A program made the position numbers and the translations under genes. The notes under the pieces were generated by a model. That model worked only from the letters and a program-made list of their open reading frames with translations. It was not told where the DNA came from and did no database searches. This document shows, one piece after another, positions 23,378-31,238 of a DNA stretch of 33,056 bases (within the stretch, counting starts at the first letter, position 1; each line of letters opens with the position of its first letter). This DNA is from an uncultured Slackia sp. (GTDB taxonomy: Bacteria > Actinomycetota > Coriobacteriia > Coriobacteriales > Eggerthellaceae). The stretch spans positions 1 through 33,056 of the forward strand of contig NZ_CALUMA010000005.1 in NCBI RefSeq assembly GCF_944321625.1. Direction: 5' to 3'.

Positions 23378-24133
23378 CTATTCGGCAGCGGGAGCCTCGG
23401 CAGCAGCCTCAGCCTCGCCAGCCTGAGCGAGCATCTCCTCCTCGAGCACGGGAGCGCCGGTGGCGGCGATCACGGCGTCGGCGATGAAGGTGGACAGCAG
23501 CTTGACGGAGCGGATGGCGTCGTCGTTGGCGGGGATGCCGTACTCGACGTCATCGGGGTCGCAGTTGGTGTCCAGGGTGCCCACCACAGGGATGCCCAGG
23601 CGCTTGGCCTCCTTGATGGCCAGCTGCTCGCGGTTGGTGTCCACGACGAAGATGGCGTCGGGGATCTTCTTCATGTTGCGGATGCCGTTGAGGTTGGTCT
23701 GCAGCTTGGCGAGCTCCTTGCGCAGGATGATCTGCTCCTTCTTAGGCAGAACCTCCATGCGGCCGTCGGTCTCCATGGCCTCGAGCTCCTCCATGCGGGC
23801 CACGCGGGAGCGGATGGTCACAAAGTTGGTGAGCATGCCGCCCAGCCAACGGGCGTTCACGTAGGGCATGCCGCAGCGGTCGGCCTCGGCGGCGATGGCC
23901 TCCTGGGCCTGCTTCTTGGTGCCCACGAACAGCACGGTGCCGCCCTTGGCAGCGGTCTGCTCCACGAAGGTATAGGCCTGGTCCATGCCGATGAGGGTCT
24001 GCTTGAGATCAAGGATGTAGATGTCGCCGCGGCTGCCGAAGATGTTCGGCTTCATTTTGGGGTTCCAGCGGCGGGTCTGATGACCGAAGTGGGCGCCTGC
24101 CTCGAGCAGGGTCTTGATGCTGACTTTCGTCAT
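23378..24133 (-). CDS. rpsB: 30S ribosomal protein S2
   Basis: Structural protein of the 30S subunit. The 251-residue product has all S2 blocks: [82 protein letters not shown] and [30 protein letters not shown]. The tail is Ala/Glu-rich. ATG 24133 is used (GGAGAG at 5 nt); the frame to 24145 adds four residues without a ribosome site. First gene of rpsB-tsf. Confidence 0.98.
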   Translation of the reverse strand: MTKVSIKTLLEAGAHFGHQTRRWNPKMKPNIFGSRGDIYILDLKQTLIGMDQAYTFVEQTAAKGGTVLFVGTKKQAQEAIAAEADRCGMPYVNARWLGGMLTNFVTIRSRVARMEELEAMETDGRMEVLPKKEQIILRKELAKLQTNLNGIRNMKKIPDAIFVVDTNREQLAIKEAKRLGIPVVGTLDTNCDPDDVEYGIPANDDAIRSVKLLSTFIADAVIAATGAPVLEEEMLAQAGEAEAAAEAPAAE

Positions 24134-24248
24134 TGCACTCTCCATTCGTTAAGCCTCTGCCTGCGGTCTTCCCCGTGCTCGCAGCCTTTTTCGGGTGGCC
24201 ACTCGCGAGCGTGGGTCGCGCAAGCATGTGATAAATAGAAACCGTTGC

Positions 24249-24276
24249 ATTATAGCGCCTGGCCGCGTGCGCGCAA
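24249..24276 (-). promoter_or_regulatory. Promoter of rpsB-tsf
   Basis: On the minus strand TTGCGC (24276-24271) and TATAAT (24254-24249) are separated by 16 bp, about 115 bp before the rpsB start. The leader is long enough for an autoregulatory S2-binding structure, but I could not recognise one. Confidence 0.65.
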
Positions 24277-24569
24277 GAGGGAATTTTGCGGCTTTACAGC
24301 GACTTCGCAAAGCCAAGCCAAAATAAGGAGTCGGCCGGGTGCGCATCATGGCGCCCATCCTTGCCCCGTTCCCGTCCGCGCCTGCCTATGTTTGCCAAAG
24401 CCTATCCATGCCTATCCATGCCTATCCATGTTTGCCCGCTCCCGTCCGCACTCGCCTATGCTCGCCGCACCCGCGTATACGCCACGCTTTTGCGCGCCGC
24501 GCCCGCGTAGGCGCCCTCGTGCTCGCTGCACCTCCGCCCTCGCAAGCCCAACTGTGGACAGCCCCTTGC
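24277..24569. repeat. Repeat-rich gap between the permease gene and rpsB, with three CCTATCCATG units
   Basis: Three perfect tandem copies of CCTATCCATG lie at 24401-24430. They are flanked by diverged copies of a longer CCCGTCCGC...CCTATG...GCC unit (near 24371-24396 and 24441-24470), suggesting nested duplication. No coding sequence or terminator is apparent, although the permease gene ends at 24570. Confidence 0.6.
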
Positions 24570-25691
24570 TCACAGAACGAACAGTAGCGCGTAAAGCCCG
24601 AGCATTGCGGCCAGACCGGCAACGTTGGCGCAAGCGAACTCCCTCATGAACGCCCCCGCACGCGCGCCGGGCGTATGCATGTACAGCCTGAACGCGATGA
24701 GGCTTGCAAGCGACGCGATGGGCGTACCCAAGCCGCCCAAGTCGACGCCCAGAAGAAGCGAATGCCAGTTGTCGGTGAAACCCGCAAGCAGCACGGCAGC
24801 GGGAACATTGCTTATCACCTGGCTCGCCGCGACGCTGGTAAGCAGCGGATGCGCGTCCATTAGCCCTCGCAAGCAATCCGACACCGCCGGGATATGGGCG
24901 ATGTTGCCAGAGAACACGAAAAAGCACACGAACGTGCCCAGAAGGCCGTAGTCGACCTGCTTAAACGTCTTTCGATCAAACGCGAGCAAGGCAACTAGCA
25001 CCACAACCAGCAGCACCTGGTACGAAAGCACGCGCGCCACGCACAGAAGGCACAGCGCAAACAGTGCCAGGTGGAACGCGAACCGCCTCCTGGCGATGCG
25101 CGTCTCGTCGCAGGGGATGCGCACGCTGACGGGACTCTTCCCTAGCGCTAAGCACGCCGCACCGAGCAGCACGAACGTGAGCAGCGCGAACGGAAGCAGC
25201 GCCGCGAAGAAATCCATGAGCCCGATATGAAAATGCGTGTAAATAAAGAGATTCTGCGGATTACCCACCGGCGTAACCATGCCGCCCAGATTGGCGGCGA
25301 TCGCCTGCAGCACGCACACGCGCACGATAAGATCAGCCCGGCCGGCGGCGCCAAGCGCCATGATGGCGAAGGGCACGAACGCGATAAGCGACACATCGTT
25401 CGTCACGAGCATGGAGGCGAAAAACGGCAGCATCACAAGGATGAATGCCACGACGCGCACCGATTCGCCCCGAGCAAGCAGCTTTGCCGCGCACCACGAA
25501 AACAAGCCGCACTCTTTAAGGCCCGCGACGGTCGCCATGAGGCAAAACAGGAGCACGATAACGCGCACGTCAACGGAGGCAGTCACCTGGGCGGCGTCGA
25601 ACGGCACGAACGCGAACGAAACGGCCGCGCACAGAAAAGCGATGCACAGCACCGCTTCGCGTCGTAAGAATGAAATGATTCCGTCAAGCAT
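24570..25691 (-). CDS. Ion-transporter superfamily permease (ArsB/NhaD/SLC13-like)
   Basis: A 373-residue membrane protein with about ten hydrophobic segments, of the citrate-transporter-like (IT) superfamily. Signature regions are LPFFASMLVTNDVSLIAFVPF, AIAANLGGMVTPVGNPQNLFIY in the first half and VAASQVISNVPAAVLLAGF in the second; the paired TND and SNVP loops are typical of the re-entrant, substrate-binding segments. Substrate could be an organic acid, arsenite or sodium/proton; sequence alone does not decide, and no arsenic genes are adjacent. ATG 25691 is chosen because TATAAT ends exactly 7 nt before it and no Shine-Dalgarno is present, pointing to a leaderless mRNA; ATG 25700 is the alternative. 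Confidence 0.85.
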   Translation of the reverse strand: MLDGIISFLRREAVLCIAFLCAAVSFAFVPFDAAQVTASVDVRVIVLLFCLMATVAGLKECGLFSWCAAKLLARGESVRVVAFILVMLPFFASMLVTNDVSLIAFVPFAIMALGAAGRADLIVRVCVLQAIAANLGGMVTPVGNPQNLFIYTHFHIGLMDFFAALLPFALLTFVLLGAACLALGKSPVSVRIPCDETRIARRRFAFHLALFALCLLCVARVLSYQVLLVVVLVALLAFDRKTFKQVDYGLLGTFVCFFVFSGNIAHIPAVSDCLRGLMDAHPLLTSVAASQVISNVPAAVLLAGFTDNWHSLLLGVDLGGLGTPIASLASLIAFRLYMHTPGARAGAFMREFACANVAGLAAMLGLYALLFVL

Positions 25692-25775
25692 GCCGAACAT
25701 TATATATAAGAAAACGCCCCGATGCTCAAGGATGCCGGCAAGCCGGCGCAAGGCTCAACGCCTCCTACCTCCATG

Positions 25776-25879
25776 TTTTCCTGACGGAAACACAGCCGTT
25801 CCTCACTGGAAACATGCTCGTCACCCGCACGAAACGGAATCGTCCCCCTTCTGCAACAAGCGCGCAACTACGGCGAAAC
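25776..25879 (+). promoter_or_regulatory. Array of GlnR-type boxes upstream of glnN
   Basis: Ten 5-bp half-sites start at 25776, 25787, 25798, 25809, 25820, 25831, 25842, 25853, 25864 and 25875, each exactly 11 bp from the last. The a-sites read TTTTC, GTTCC, GTCAC, GTCCC and GCAAC; the b-sites read GAAAC, GAAAC, GAAAC, GCAAC and GAAAC. The established actinobacterial GlnR box is gTnAC-n6-GaAAC, repeated with n6 between boxes; the third unit matches it exactly. The array ends about 60 bp before glnN, upstream of a possible -10 (TACAAA, 25912-25917), a position suited to activation. Confidence 0.7.
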
Positions 25880-25939
25880 AGGCCGCGCATAAGCTGATAC
25901 CAAGCGGGTCATACAAATGAAGCAGAGAAAGGACCGTCC

Positions 25940-28030
25940 ATGACTGCATTAGAGGAGCGCTTCGGCACCATGGTCTTCTCGGACCACATGATGAAGAAGT
26001 ATCTGCCATCGGATGTGTACAAACAGCTCAACCGCACCATCAAGGAGGGAGAACCGCTCGCGCTCGACGTGGCGAACGCCGTGGCTCACGCCATGAAGGA
26101 GTGGGCGCTCGAGCGCGGCGCCACGCACTACGCGCACTGGTTCCAACCGCTTTCATGCATCACGTCCGAGAAGCACGACGGATTCCTGGAGCCCGTGGGC
26201 GACGGCACCGCCATCGCCAAGTTCAGCGGCAAGGAACTCGTGCAAGGCGAGCCCGACGCGTCGAGTTTCCCCAACGGCGGCCTGCGCGCAACCTTCGAGG
26301 CGCGCGGCTACACCGCATGGGACCCCACTTCTCCGGCGTTCATCAAGGACGAGGTGCTGTGCATCCCCACCGCGTTTTGCTCTTACACCGGCGAGGCGCT
26401 GGACAAGAAGACGCCGCTTTTGCGCTCCATGGCCGCCATCGACGCGCAGGCCAAGCGCGTGCTGGCGCTGTTCGGCAAGCACCCGCGTTCGGTCACGCCC
26501 ACCATCGGCAACGAGCAGGAGTATTTCCTGATTCCCGAGGATGACTACGCCAAGCGTCAGGACCTGATTATGACGGGCCGCACGCTGTTCGGCGCGCCGC
26601 CGTGCAAGGGCCAGGAGCTCGAGGAGCACTACTTCGGCGCCATCCGCCCCACGGTGAACGCGTTCATGAAGGAGCTCGACGACGCATTGTGGGCCATGGG
26701 CATTCCCGCCAAGACCAAGCATAACGAGGTCGCGCCCGCCCAGCACGAGCTCGCGCCGGTGTTCGCCAACGCCAACGTGGCAGTGGACCAGAACCTCCTC
26801 ATCATGGAGGAAATGCGCCTTCTGGCCAGCCACCACGGCCTGGTGTGCCTGCAGCATGAGAAGCCGTTCGAGGGCATCAACGGAAGCGGCAAGCACAACA
26901 ACTGGTCGCTTGCCACCGAAAGCGCCAACCTGCTCGACCCCGGCGACACCCCCGAGGACAACCTGCAGTTCCTGGTGTTCCTCGCCTGCATCATCGAGGC
27001 GGTGGACGACTATCAGGACCTGCTGCGCATGAGCGTTGCCACCTGCGGAAATGACCATCGCCTGGGCGCGAACGAGGCGCCGCCGGCTATCATCTCCATC
27101 TTCCTGGGCGATCAGCTGCAAGAGATCGTGGACAAGATCGTCGCCGGCGCGCCCGCCCCGCACGCCACGCATACGCTGATCGATTTTGGCGTCGACGTGC
27201 TGCCCAACCTGCAGCGCGATGCCACCGACCGCAACCGCACCAGCCCCTTCGCGTTCACGGGCAACAAGTTCGAGTTCCGCATGCCGGGGTCGGCCGTGAA
27301 CGTGTCCGATGCCAACATGGTGCTCGACACCGCCGTGGCCAAGTCGCTCAAGAGCTTCGCCGACGCGCTGGAAGACGTGCCCGCCGACGAATTCCCCTCC
27401 GCGGCGCTCGCCTACATCAAGCAGACGCTCACCGATCACCATCGCATCCTGTTCGCCGGCAACGGCTATTCCGAGGAATGGCACGAGGAGGCCGAGCGCC
27501 GCGGCCTGGCAAACCTGCCCACAACCGCCGACGCGCTGCCGTGTTTCGTGGCACCCAAGAACCTGGAGCTCTTCAAGGAGATGGGCGTGCTCTCCGAGAC
27601 CGAGGCGCGCAGCCGCTACGAGGTCAAGCTGGAGAAATACTGCAAGCGCATGAACATCGAGGCCAACACGATGGAGCGCATGGCGCGTCGCACGTATCTG
27701 CCGCAGGTGAGCGCCTATGCCACCAAGATCGCCAAGGGCATCGACACCATCGTTCGGGTTGCGCCGGCGGCACCGATGGAGGATGAGCAGCGCGAACTCG
27801 ACATGCTGACGCGGGGCGTGCACGCCATCTATGAGAGCCTTGACGCGCTTGCCTCCATTCACGCCGTCGCCGAGACGCAGGAGGATTTCCAGGAGCGCGC
27901 CAACGTGTACGCGCACGAGGTGGCTCCCGCGATGAGCGAGCTGCGCGCCACCGTCGACGCGATGGAGCGCATCGTAGCGGCCGACTACTGGCCCGTCCCC
28001 ACCTACGACGACATGCTGTTCTACTGCTAA
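25940..28030 (+). CDS. glnN: Glutamine synthetase type III
   Basis: ATP-dependent synthesis of glutamine from glutamate and ammonia. The 696-residue length, far above the roughly 470 of type I, and the sequence are those of GSIII (GlnN). Visible blocks include [52 protein letters not shown] with metal-binding glutamates, [43 protein letters not shown] and [30 protein letters not shown] precedes ATG 25940. The GlnR-type array upstream and the glutamate synthase genes nearby indicate nitrogen regulation. A GC-rich terminator follows. Confidence 0.97.
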   Translation: MTALEERFGTMVFSDHMMKKYLPSDVYKQLNRTIKEGEPLALDVANAVAHAMKEWALERGATHYAHWFQPLSCITSEKHDGFLEPVGDGTAIAKFSGKELVQGEPDASSFPNGGLRATFEARGYTAWDPTSPAFIKDEVLCIPTAFCSYTGEALDKKTPLLRSMAAIDAQAKRVLALFGKHPRSVTPTIGNEQEYFLIPEDDYAKRQDLIMTGRTLFGAPPCKGQELEEHYFGAIRPTVNAFMKELDDALWAMGIPAKTKHNEVAPAQHELAPVFANANVAVDQNLLIMEEMRLLASHHGLVCLQHEKPFEGINGSGKHNNWSLATESANLLDPGDTPEDNLQFLVFLACIIEAVDDYQDLLRMSVATCGNDHRLGANEAPPAIISIFLGDQLQEIVDKIVAGAPAPHATHTLIDFGVDVLPNLQRDATDRNRTSPFAFTGNKFEFRMPGSAVNVSDANMVLDTAVAKSLKSFADALEDVPADEFPSAALAYIKQTLTDHHRILFAGNGYSEEWHEEAERRGLANLPTTADALPCFVAPKNLELFKEMGVLSETEARSRYEVKLEKYCKRMNIEANTMERMARRTYLPQVSAYATKIAKGIDTIVRVAPAAPMEDEQRELDMLTRGVHAIYESLDALASIHAVAETQEDFQERANVYAHEVAPAMSELRATVDAMERIVAADYWPVPTYDDMLFYC

Positions 28031-28036
28031 CACCGC

Positions 28037-28080
28037 AGCGGGGGGCGTTGCCAGCAATCGGCAACCGCCCCGCTCTCTTC
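28037..28080 (+). terminator. Terminator of glnN
   Basis: 28037-28052 pairs with 28060-28074 (AGCGG, GGCG and TTGCC against GGCAA, CGCC and CCGCT, with small bulges) around a 7-nt loop, followed by CTCTTCCCT. The T-tract is poor, so strength is uncertain. Confidence 0.65.
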
Positions 28081-28090
28081 CCTAAGTTTT

Positions 28091-28149
28091 CCCGTCATTT
28101 TGACGCTAAAACACGCCCATTATGGCAAAAATAACGTCAAAATGACGGG
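28091..28149 (+). repeat. Left 59-bp inverted flanking element
   Basis: Begins CCCGTCATTTTGACG and ends CGTCAAAATGACGGG, a perfect 15-bp terminal inverted repeat around 29 bp. The reverse complement of the element at 30382-30440 matches it over the ends completely and over the middle at about 22 of 29 positions, so the two elements are in inverted orientation. Together they bracket the nucleotidyltransferase/AbiEi-like gene pair. Confidence 0.85.
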
Positions 28150-28174
28150 ATTTGTATGGCGGTATCAGCCAAAG

Positions 28175-28825
28175 CTAATTTTCGTGCGCCACGCATGTGA
28201 TTGTCATGGCCTCAAAGGCGGAACGCAACCGCTCGAAACGCTGCTCGTCGTATCCCAGCCGATCAATCTCAGCAATGTCAATCTGGTCTTTCGGGCGGTC
28301 GCTGCAAACCTTTGCAGCGCGACACGCCTCAAGCGTTGAACTCCCTATCTTCCCACCATCAGGCAAAACGCGCTTCTCGATATAGTCTTTCTCATCGATG
28401 CCTTCGATGTCGGCGGCAAACAACGCCTCAAAACCATCGGCGCACAGCAGCGAGGCATTGCGCTGGTGCAACGTGCGCCCTTCAAAATAGAACGGGCAAA
28501 AGCTTACGATCACGCCATCGATTAAAGCGTGCACTCCGTAGTCGGCACGGGCCGCATTGCATCGCAAATTTTGGGAATCAAGAGCGGCGGCGTACAATCC
28601 CGATTCCATCAACCACCTTCGCACAGTCGGCATGGCATCAATCGGAACAGTAAAATCTACATCGCCGTGCAATCGTGGCGAATTGCCCCCGGAGGCCATC
28701 CAGGGCACAAGCCCTCCTACGAGAAAAACGGCATCTTTGATACAAGAGTCCGTTAGAACGCGCAACGCCGCATCGCGAGCCAAAGCATAAGAGACATCCG
28801 GGTTATAACAATCGTTATGCAGCAT
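28175..28825 (-). CDS. Nucleotidyltransferase-fold protein (AbiEii-like)
   Basis: A 216-residue protein with a minimal nucleotidyltransferase signature: FLVGG at residues 34-38 (the glycine pair before the helix) and the carboxylate motif D55-V-D57 in RLHGDVDFTV. A later block, RPKDQIDIAEIDRLG near 183-197, resembles the KD..D segment conserved in AbiEii and other MNT/AbiEii-type toxins. The middle third (ADYGVHALIDGVIVSFCPF) supplies the core strands. Substrate and target are unknown; AbiEii-like toxin, lincosamide- or aminoglycoside-type transferase are the alternatives. ATG 28825 has AGAGGAA at 6 nt. It diverges from the AbiEi-like gene and is enclosed by the 59-bp elements. Codon use is less GC-biased than in the housekeeping genes. 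Confidence 0.7.
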   Translation of the reverse strand: MLHNDCYNPDVSYALARDAALRVLTDSCIKDAVFLVGGLVPWMASGGNSPRLHGDVDFTVPIDAMPTVRRWLMESGLYAAALDSQNLRCNAARADYGVHALIDGVIVSFCPFYFEGRTLHQRNASLLCADGFEALFAADIEGIDEKDYIEKRVLPDGGKIGSSTLEACRAAKVCSDRPKDQIDIAEIDRLGYDEQRFERLRSAFEAMTITCVAHEN

Positions 28826-29118
28826 GATTATTCCTCTTTCCATTTCGAGCGCAGAAACCAAGGCGCGTCTTGCGCCTTCGCATTCGTTCTTTTCATCGAA
28901 TTGGCTAGAGGACTGTTGTCACGAGCATCTCCTTTGCCGAACTTACTTATGCCATTTTACCAGATTAAGGCACTAGTTTCTCTTTTCCTGCTCCAAAGAC
29001 ATGATGAGCGCAAGCAACAGGCGGAGCCAAGCAGAAGGCGCCCTCTGGCCCGTACGGCAGGCGAGATACTCAAACGCTCACCCATGCCCAGCGGGCGAAT
29101 AGCTCTCAGCCTCCCACA
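28826..29118. other. Gene-free part of the divergent region
   Basis: About 290 bp upstream of the nucleotidyltransferase gene with lower GC than the surroundings. I see no convincing promoter pair, repeat or RNA; short open frames here lack ribosome sites. Confidence 0.4.
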
Positions 29119-29241
29119 ATGGATGAGGTGCCCTCACAATGCTCCGAATCAGAACCGTTGTCGGTTCAAACAAAGAAGAGCATCGGTGGACTCTTAGAGT
29201 TCTACGGCAATCTGATGAAAATCCAGTAAAAGGCCGAAGAC

Positions 29242-29256
29242 AACCTCGGCGAGGTT
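29242..29256. promoter_or_regulatory. Palindrome AACCTCG-G-CGAGGTT
   Basis: A perfect 15-bp palindrome with a single central base, about 155 bp before the AbiEi-like start. Its AACC/GGTT ends recur in the palindrome at 29372-29385, suggesting the same binding protein. Confidence 0.45.
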
Positions 29257-29291
29257 TTGCCAGGATCAACGTGGATCAAGAAGGAATTCGA

Positions 29292-29346
29292 GCAAGTTTC
29301 GGGCAAGATTGCGGCAAGGTTTTCGCAAGGGTTCGGCAAGGTTTGC
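29292..29346. repeat. Five 11-bp repeats upstream of the AbiEi-like gene
   Basis: GCAAG occurs at 29292, 29303, 29314, 29325 and 29336, each exactly 11 bp apart; the remaining six bases are a variant of GTTTCG in each unit. One repeat per helical turn would place all sites on one DNA face, as in an operator array for a cooperatively binding protein. Confidence 0.65.
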
Positions 29347-29371
29347 ATGGTAGGGTATTTCTAGAAAGCCG

Positions 29372-29385
29372 AAGGTTGCAACCTT
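29372..29385. promoter_or_regulatory. Palindrome AAGGTTGCAACCTT
   Basis: A perfect 14-bp palindrome 24 bp before the AbiEi-like start codon, overlapping the expected leader. AbiEi proteins of the type IV toxin-antitoxin family are known to repress their own promoters through inverted repeats, so this is a plausible autoregulatory operator. Confidence 0.5.
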
Positions 29386-29409
29386 ATGATTTCCCAGATC
29401 GGAGGCCTC

Positions 29410-30369
29410 ATGCACCGTTTCGTCACCGAACGCATCGATTCTTTGCTAACTGAGGCAGAGGCGCGTCAATCGTGCCTCGCACCACTCAATCGAGCAGATA
29501 AGAGCGCCTTGCAGAAATACCTAAGATCCGACCTTGTCCGCTCTCCCCATCGCAGCCTTTATGCCCGCACCGATACATGGAGCAGCCTTTCACCGAACGA
29601 CCGCGCGCTTTGGATGGCGCGAGGACTGCACACCCTTCATCCTGAATGGGTGTTTAGCTTTTATACCGCAGCAGCCCTTCATGGCCTCTACGTGCCAAAC
29701 CGCCTGCTCAATCAAATCCATGTCGCCCATATTGGCCCCACCTGCCAAAAGAGCCGAGGCATCATCGTGCATCACTGTAAGAAAGAGCTTGAGCCTGCAT
29801 ACGTGCAAGGAATTCCCGTAACACCCCTCTTGGAAACAACGATAGATTGTCTCTTTCGCTTAAGCTTGACCGAAGGGCTGCCCATAGCCGATTCGGCTCT
29901 ACGCAACCTCGATATAAGCAAACGGCAGTTTCTCGACCTTATTGAATCAAGCGGCCAATACGGAGCGTTTAAAGCATCCAAAATCGCCCTACACGCTAAC
30001 CCCCTAAGCGAAAGTGGCGGCGAATCAATGGCACGGGCTGTCATGATCGAGGAGGGATTCGCACTGCCCGAACTACAAGCGCCAATCCCCCATCCCCTCT
30101 ACAAAGGAAGAACGTACAGGGTTGATTTCCTTTGGCGATTGAGCGGTCAATCCGATGTCGCAGGAGAATTCGACGGAATGGTGAAGCTCGAAGATGAGCA
30201 GATGCTCAAAAACCACAGCGTTCTGCAGACGCTGCGCCAAGAACGCAACCGAGAGGCCGCCCTCACCTCAACCGGCCTACGCGTCATGAGATTCACCTAC
30301 GATGACGTGCGACTCGGGCTCCCCCTTGTTACGCTCATGAACCACTATGGCATTCCCCACGTTGCTTAA
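29410..30369 (+). CDS. AbiEi-like protein with C-terminal DUF559/Vsr-like nuclease domain
   Basis: A 319-residue protein. Residues 1-160 resemble AbiEi-type antitoxins: an N-terminal helical region with arginines, RSPHRSLYARTDTW, then WVFSFYTAAALHGLYVP and the strand-rich SRGIIVHHCKKEL, TPLLETTIDCLFR. Residues 200-319 resemble the DUF559/very-short-patch-repair fold: E205 in SGGESMARAVM, D239 in YRVDFLW, and E253 and K259 in AGEFDGMVKL, followed by NREAALTSTGLRVMRFTYDDV. This points to a PD-(D/E)XK-like nuclease site fused to a DNA-binding part. ATG 29410 is chosen for CGGAGG upstream; ATG 29386 is an alternative without one. It diverges from the AbiEii-like gene inside the inverted elements. 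Function is inferred. Confidence 0.75.
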   Translation: MHRFVTERIDSLLTEAEARQSCLAPLNRADKSALQKYLRSDLVRSPHRSLYARTDTWSSLSPNDRALWMARGLHTLHPEWVFSFYTAAALHGLYVPNRLLNQIHVAHIGPTCQKSRGIIVHHCKKELEPAYVQGIPVTPLLETTIDCLFRLSLTEGLPIADSALRNLDISKRQFLDLIESSGQYGAFKASKIALHANPLSESGGESMARAVMIEEGFALPELQAPIPHPLYKGRTYRVDFLWRLSGQSDVAGEFDGMVKLEDEQMLKNHSVLQTLRQERNREAALTSTGLRVMRFTYDDVRLGLPLVTLMNHYGIPHVA

Positions 30370-30381
30370 GCATGCAGTTAT

Positions 30382-30440
30382 CCCGTCATTTTGACGCTGT
30401 TTTTGCCTCCATTGGCGAGTTTTAGCGTCAAAATGACGGG
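30382..30440 (-). repeat. Right 59-bp inverted flanking element
   Basis: Same length and same 15-bp terminal inverted repeats as 28091-28149. Its 29-bp centre matches the left element only when reverse-complemented (CTAAAAC, CGCC, GGCAAAAA blocks), so the pair faces inward or outward rather than being a direct duplication. It starts 13 bp after the AbiEi-like stop and ends 46 bp from the end of the glutamate synthase gene. Confidence 0.85.
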
Positions 30441-30485
30441 ATTTGTTTGAGAAAGCGGGCCGAATGTGGCGTGACAAGCTCCGAC

Positions 30486-31238
30486 CTACGTATAGAGGTT
30501 GGCGTAGGGGCGGGAGGTGGCGGGGCGCAGGCGGACGAACTCGTCTGTTGCCGATGCATTGGCGTGGCCGTCTGCGGCCCTGAAATCGTCTGCAAAGGCA
30601 GCGTTGTATTCGCCGAGGAGGCGCGCGAGGATGGCGCGATCCTGTTCGTCGACGGGCTCCTGCACCACGCCATCAGGCACATCGCACTCATCGAGCGCAT
30701 GGCGGAGATAGATCACACCGCCGTGCATGCCGCGCGCGACATACGGGCCAGCGTGTCCGAGCAGCACGATGATGCCGCCCGCCATGTATTCACCGAGAAA
30801 GCTGCCCGCATCGCCACCGATCACGATGACGGGTCGATGTGCGCCGAACTCCTTCATATGGATGCCCACGCGCCACCCGCAACCGTCGCGCACGAGGATG
30901 CGGCCGCCACGCATGCCGTACCCCGCCGCGTCGCCCACGCGCCCATGGATGACGATATCGCCGTGGTTCATGGTGTTTGCCACCTGGTCCTGAGCGTTGC
31001 CGAACACCTCGATGGAGCCGCCGTCCATGTAGCACGCCATGTCGTTTCCGGGAACGCCGTGGATCTCGAGCCGCTTGCCCGCCGGCATGCCGCAGCCAAG
31101 ATAGCGCTGGGCGAACACGTCGCGCAGCTCAACGGTATCGGTGGCGTCGAGCGCGGCGCGCACGGCCTCGTTGGCCTCTTTGAAATGGGCGGTGCCGAGC
31201 GTGACGACCGCCTTGCTGTTTTCGATGGATGTCATCAT
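30486..31238 (-). CDS. Stand-alone GXGXG domain of glutamate synthase
   Basis: A 250-residue protein equivalent to the C-terminal beta-helix domain of the glutamate synthase large subunit (GltB), here a separate polypeptide. The repeats are plain: GKRLEIHG, GGSIEVFGNAQDQVANTM, GDIVIHGRVGDAAGYGMRGG, RILVRDGCGWRVG, GSFLGEYMAGGIIVLLG and GPYVARGMHGGVIYLR; the end SRPYANLYT is also typical. In full GltB this domain links the amidotransferase and FMN synthase sites. Split forms occur in archaea and many anaerobes, where the other parts are adjacent genes, presumably beyond the right edge here. ATG 31238 overlaps the upstream stop (ATGA), showing translational coupling; AGAAGG lies upstream. Confidence 0.9.
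   Translation of the reverse strand: MMTSIENSKAVVTLGTAHFKEANEAVRAALDATDTVELRDVFAQRYLGCGMPAGKRLEIHGVPGNDMACYMDGGSIEVFGNAQDQVANTMNHGDIVIHGRVGDAAGYGMRGGRILVRDGCGWRVGIHMKEFGAHRPVIVIGGDAGSFLGEYMAGGIIVLLGHAGPYVARGMHGGVIYLRHALDECDVPDGVVQEPVDEQDRAILARLLGEYNAAFADDFRAADGHANASATDEFVRLRPATSRPYANLYT

Larger units (their letters stand above)
29119..29364 (+). pseudogene. Possible gene relic with an in-frame stop
   Basis: Read from ATG 29119, the frame encodes a protein-like stretch (KKSIGGLLEFYGNLMKIQ), then TAA at 29227, then 44 more codons in the same frame (KAEDNLGEVLPGSTWIKKEF and onward to GYF) before TAG at 29362. The two parts join smoothly as an amphipathic helical region if the TAA replaced CAA. 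There is no ribosome site and no similarity I recognise. The second half coincides with the 11-bp repeat array, so part of the apparent coding pattern may instead come from regulatory DNA. Confidence 0.3.

Noticed and set aside
29130..29190. tRNA-like GGTTCAAAC segment
   Set aside because: No acceptor, D or anticodon stems can be built around it.
28817..29197. A 126-codon plus-strand open frame opposite the nucleotidyltransferase leader
   Set aside because: No ribosome site, overlaps the start of the divergent gene, and its translation has no protein-like pattern.
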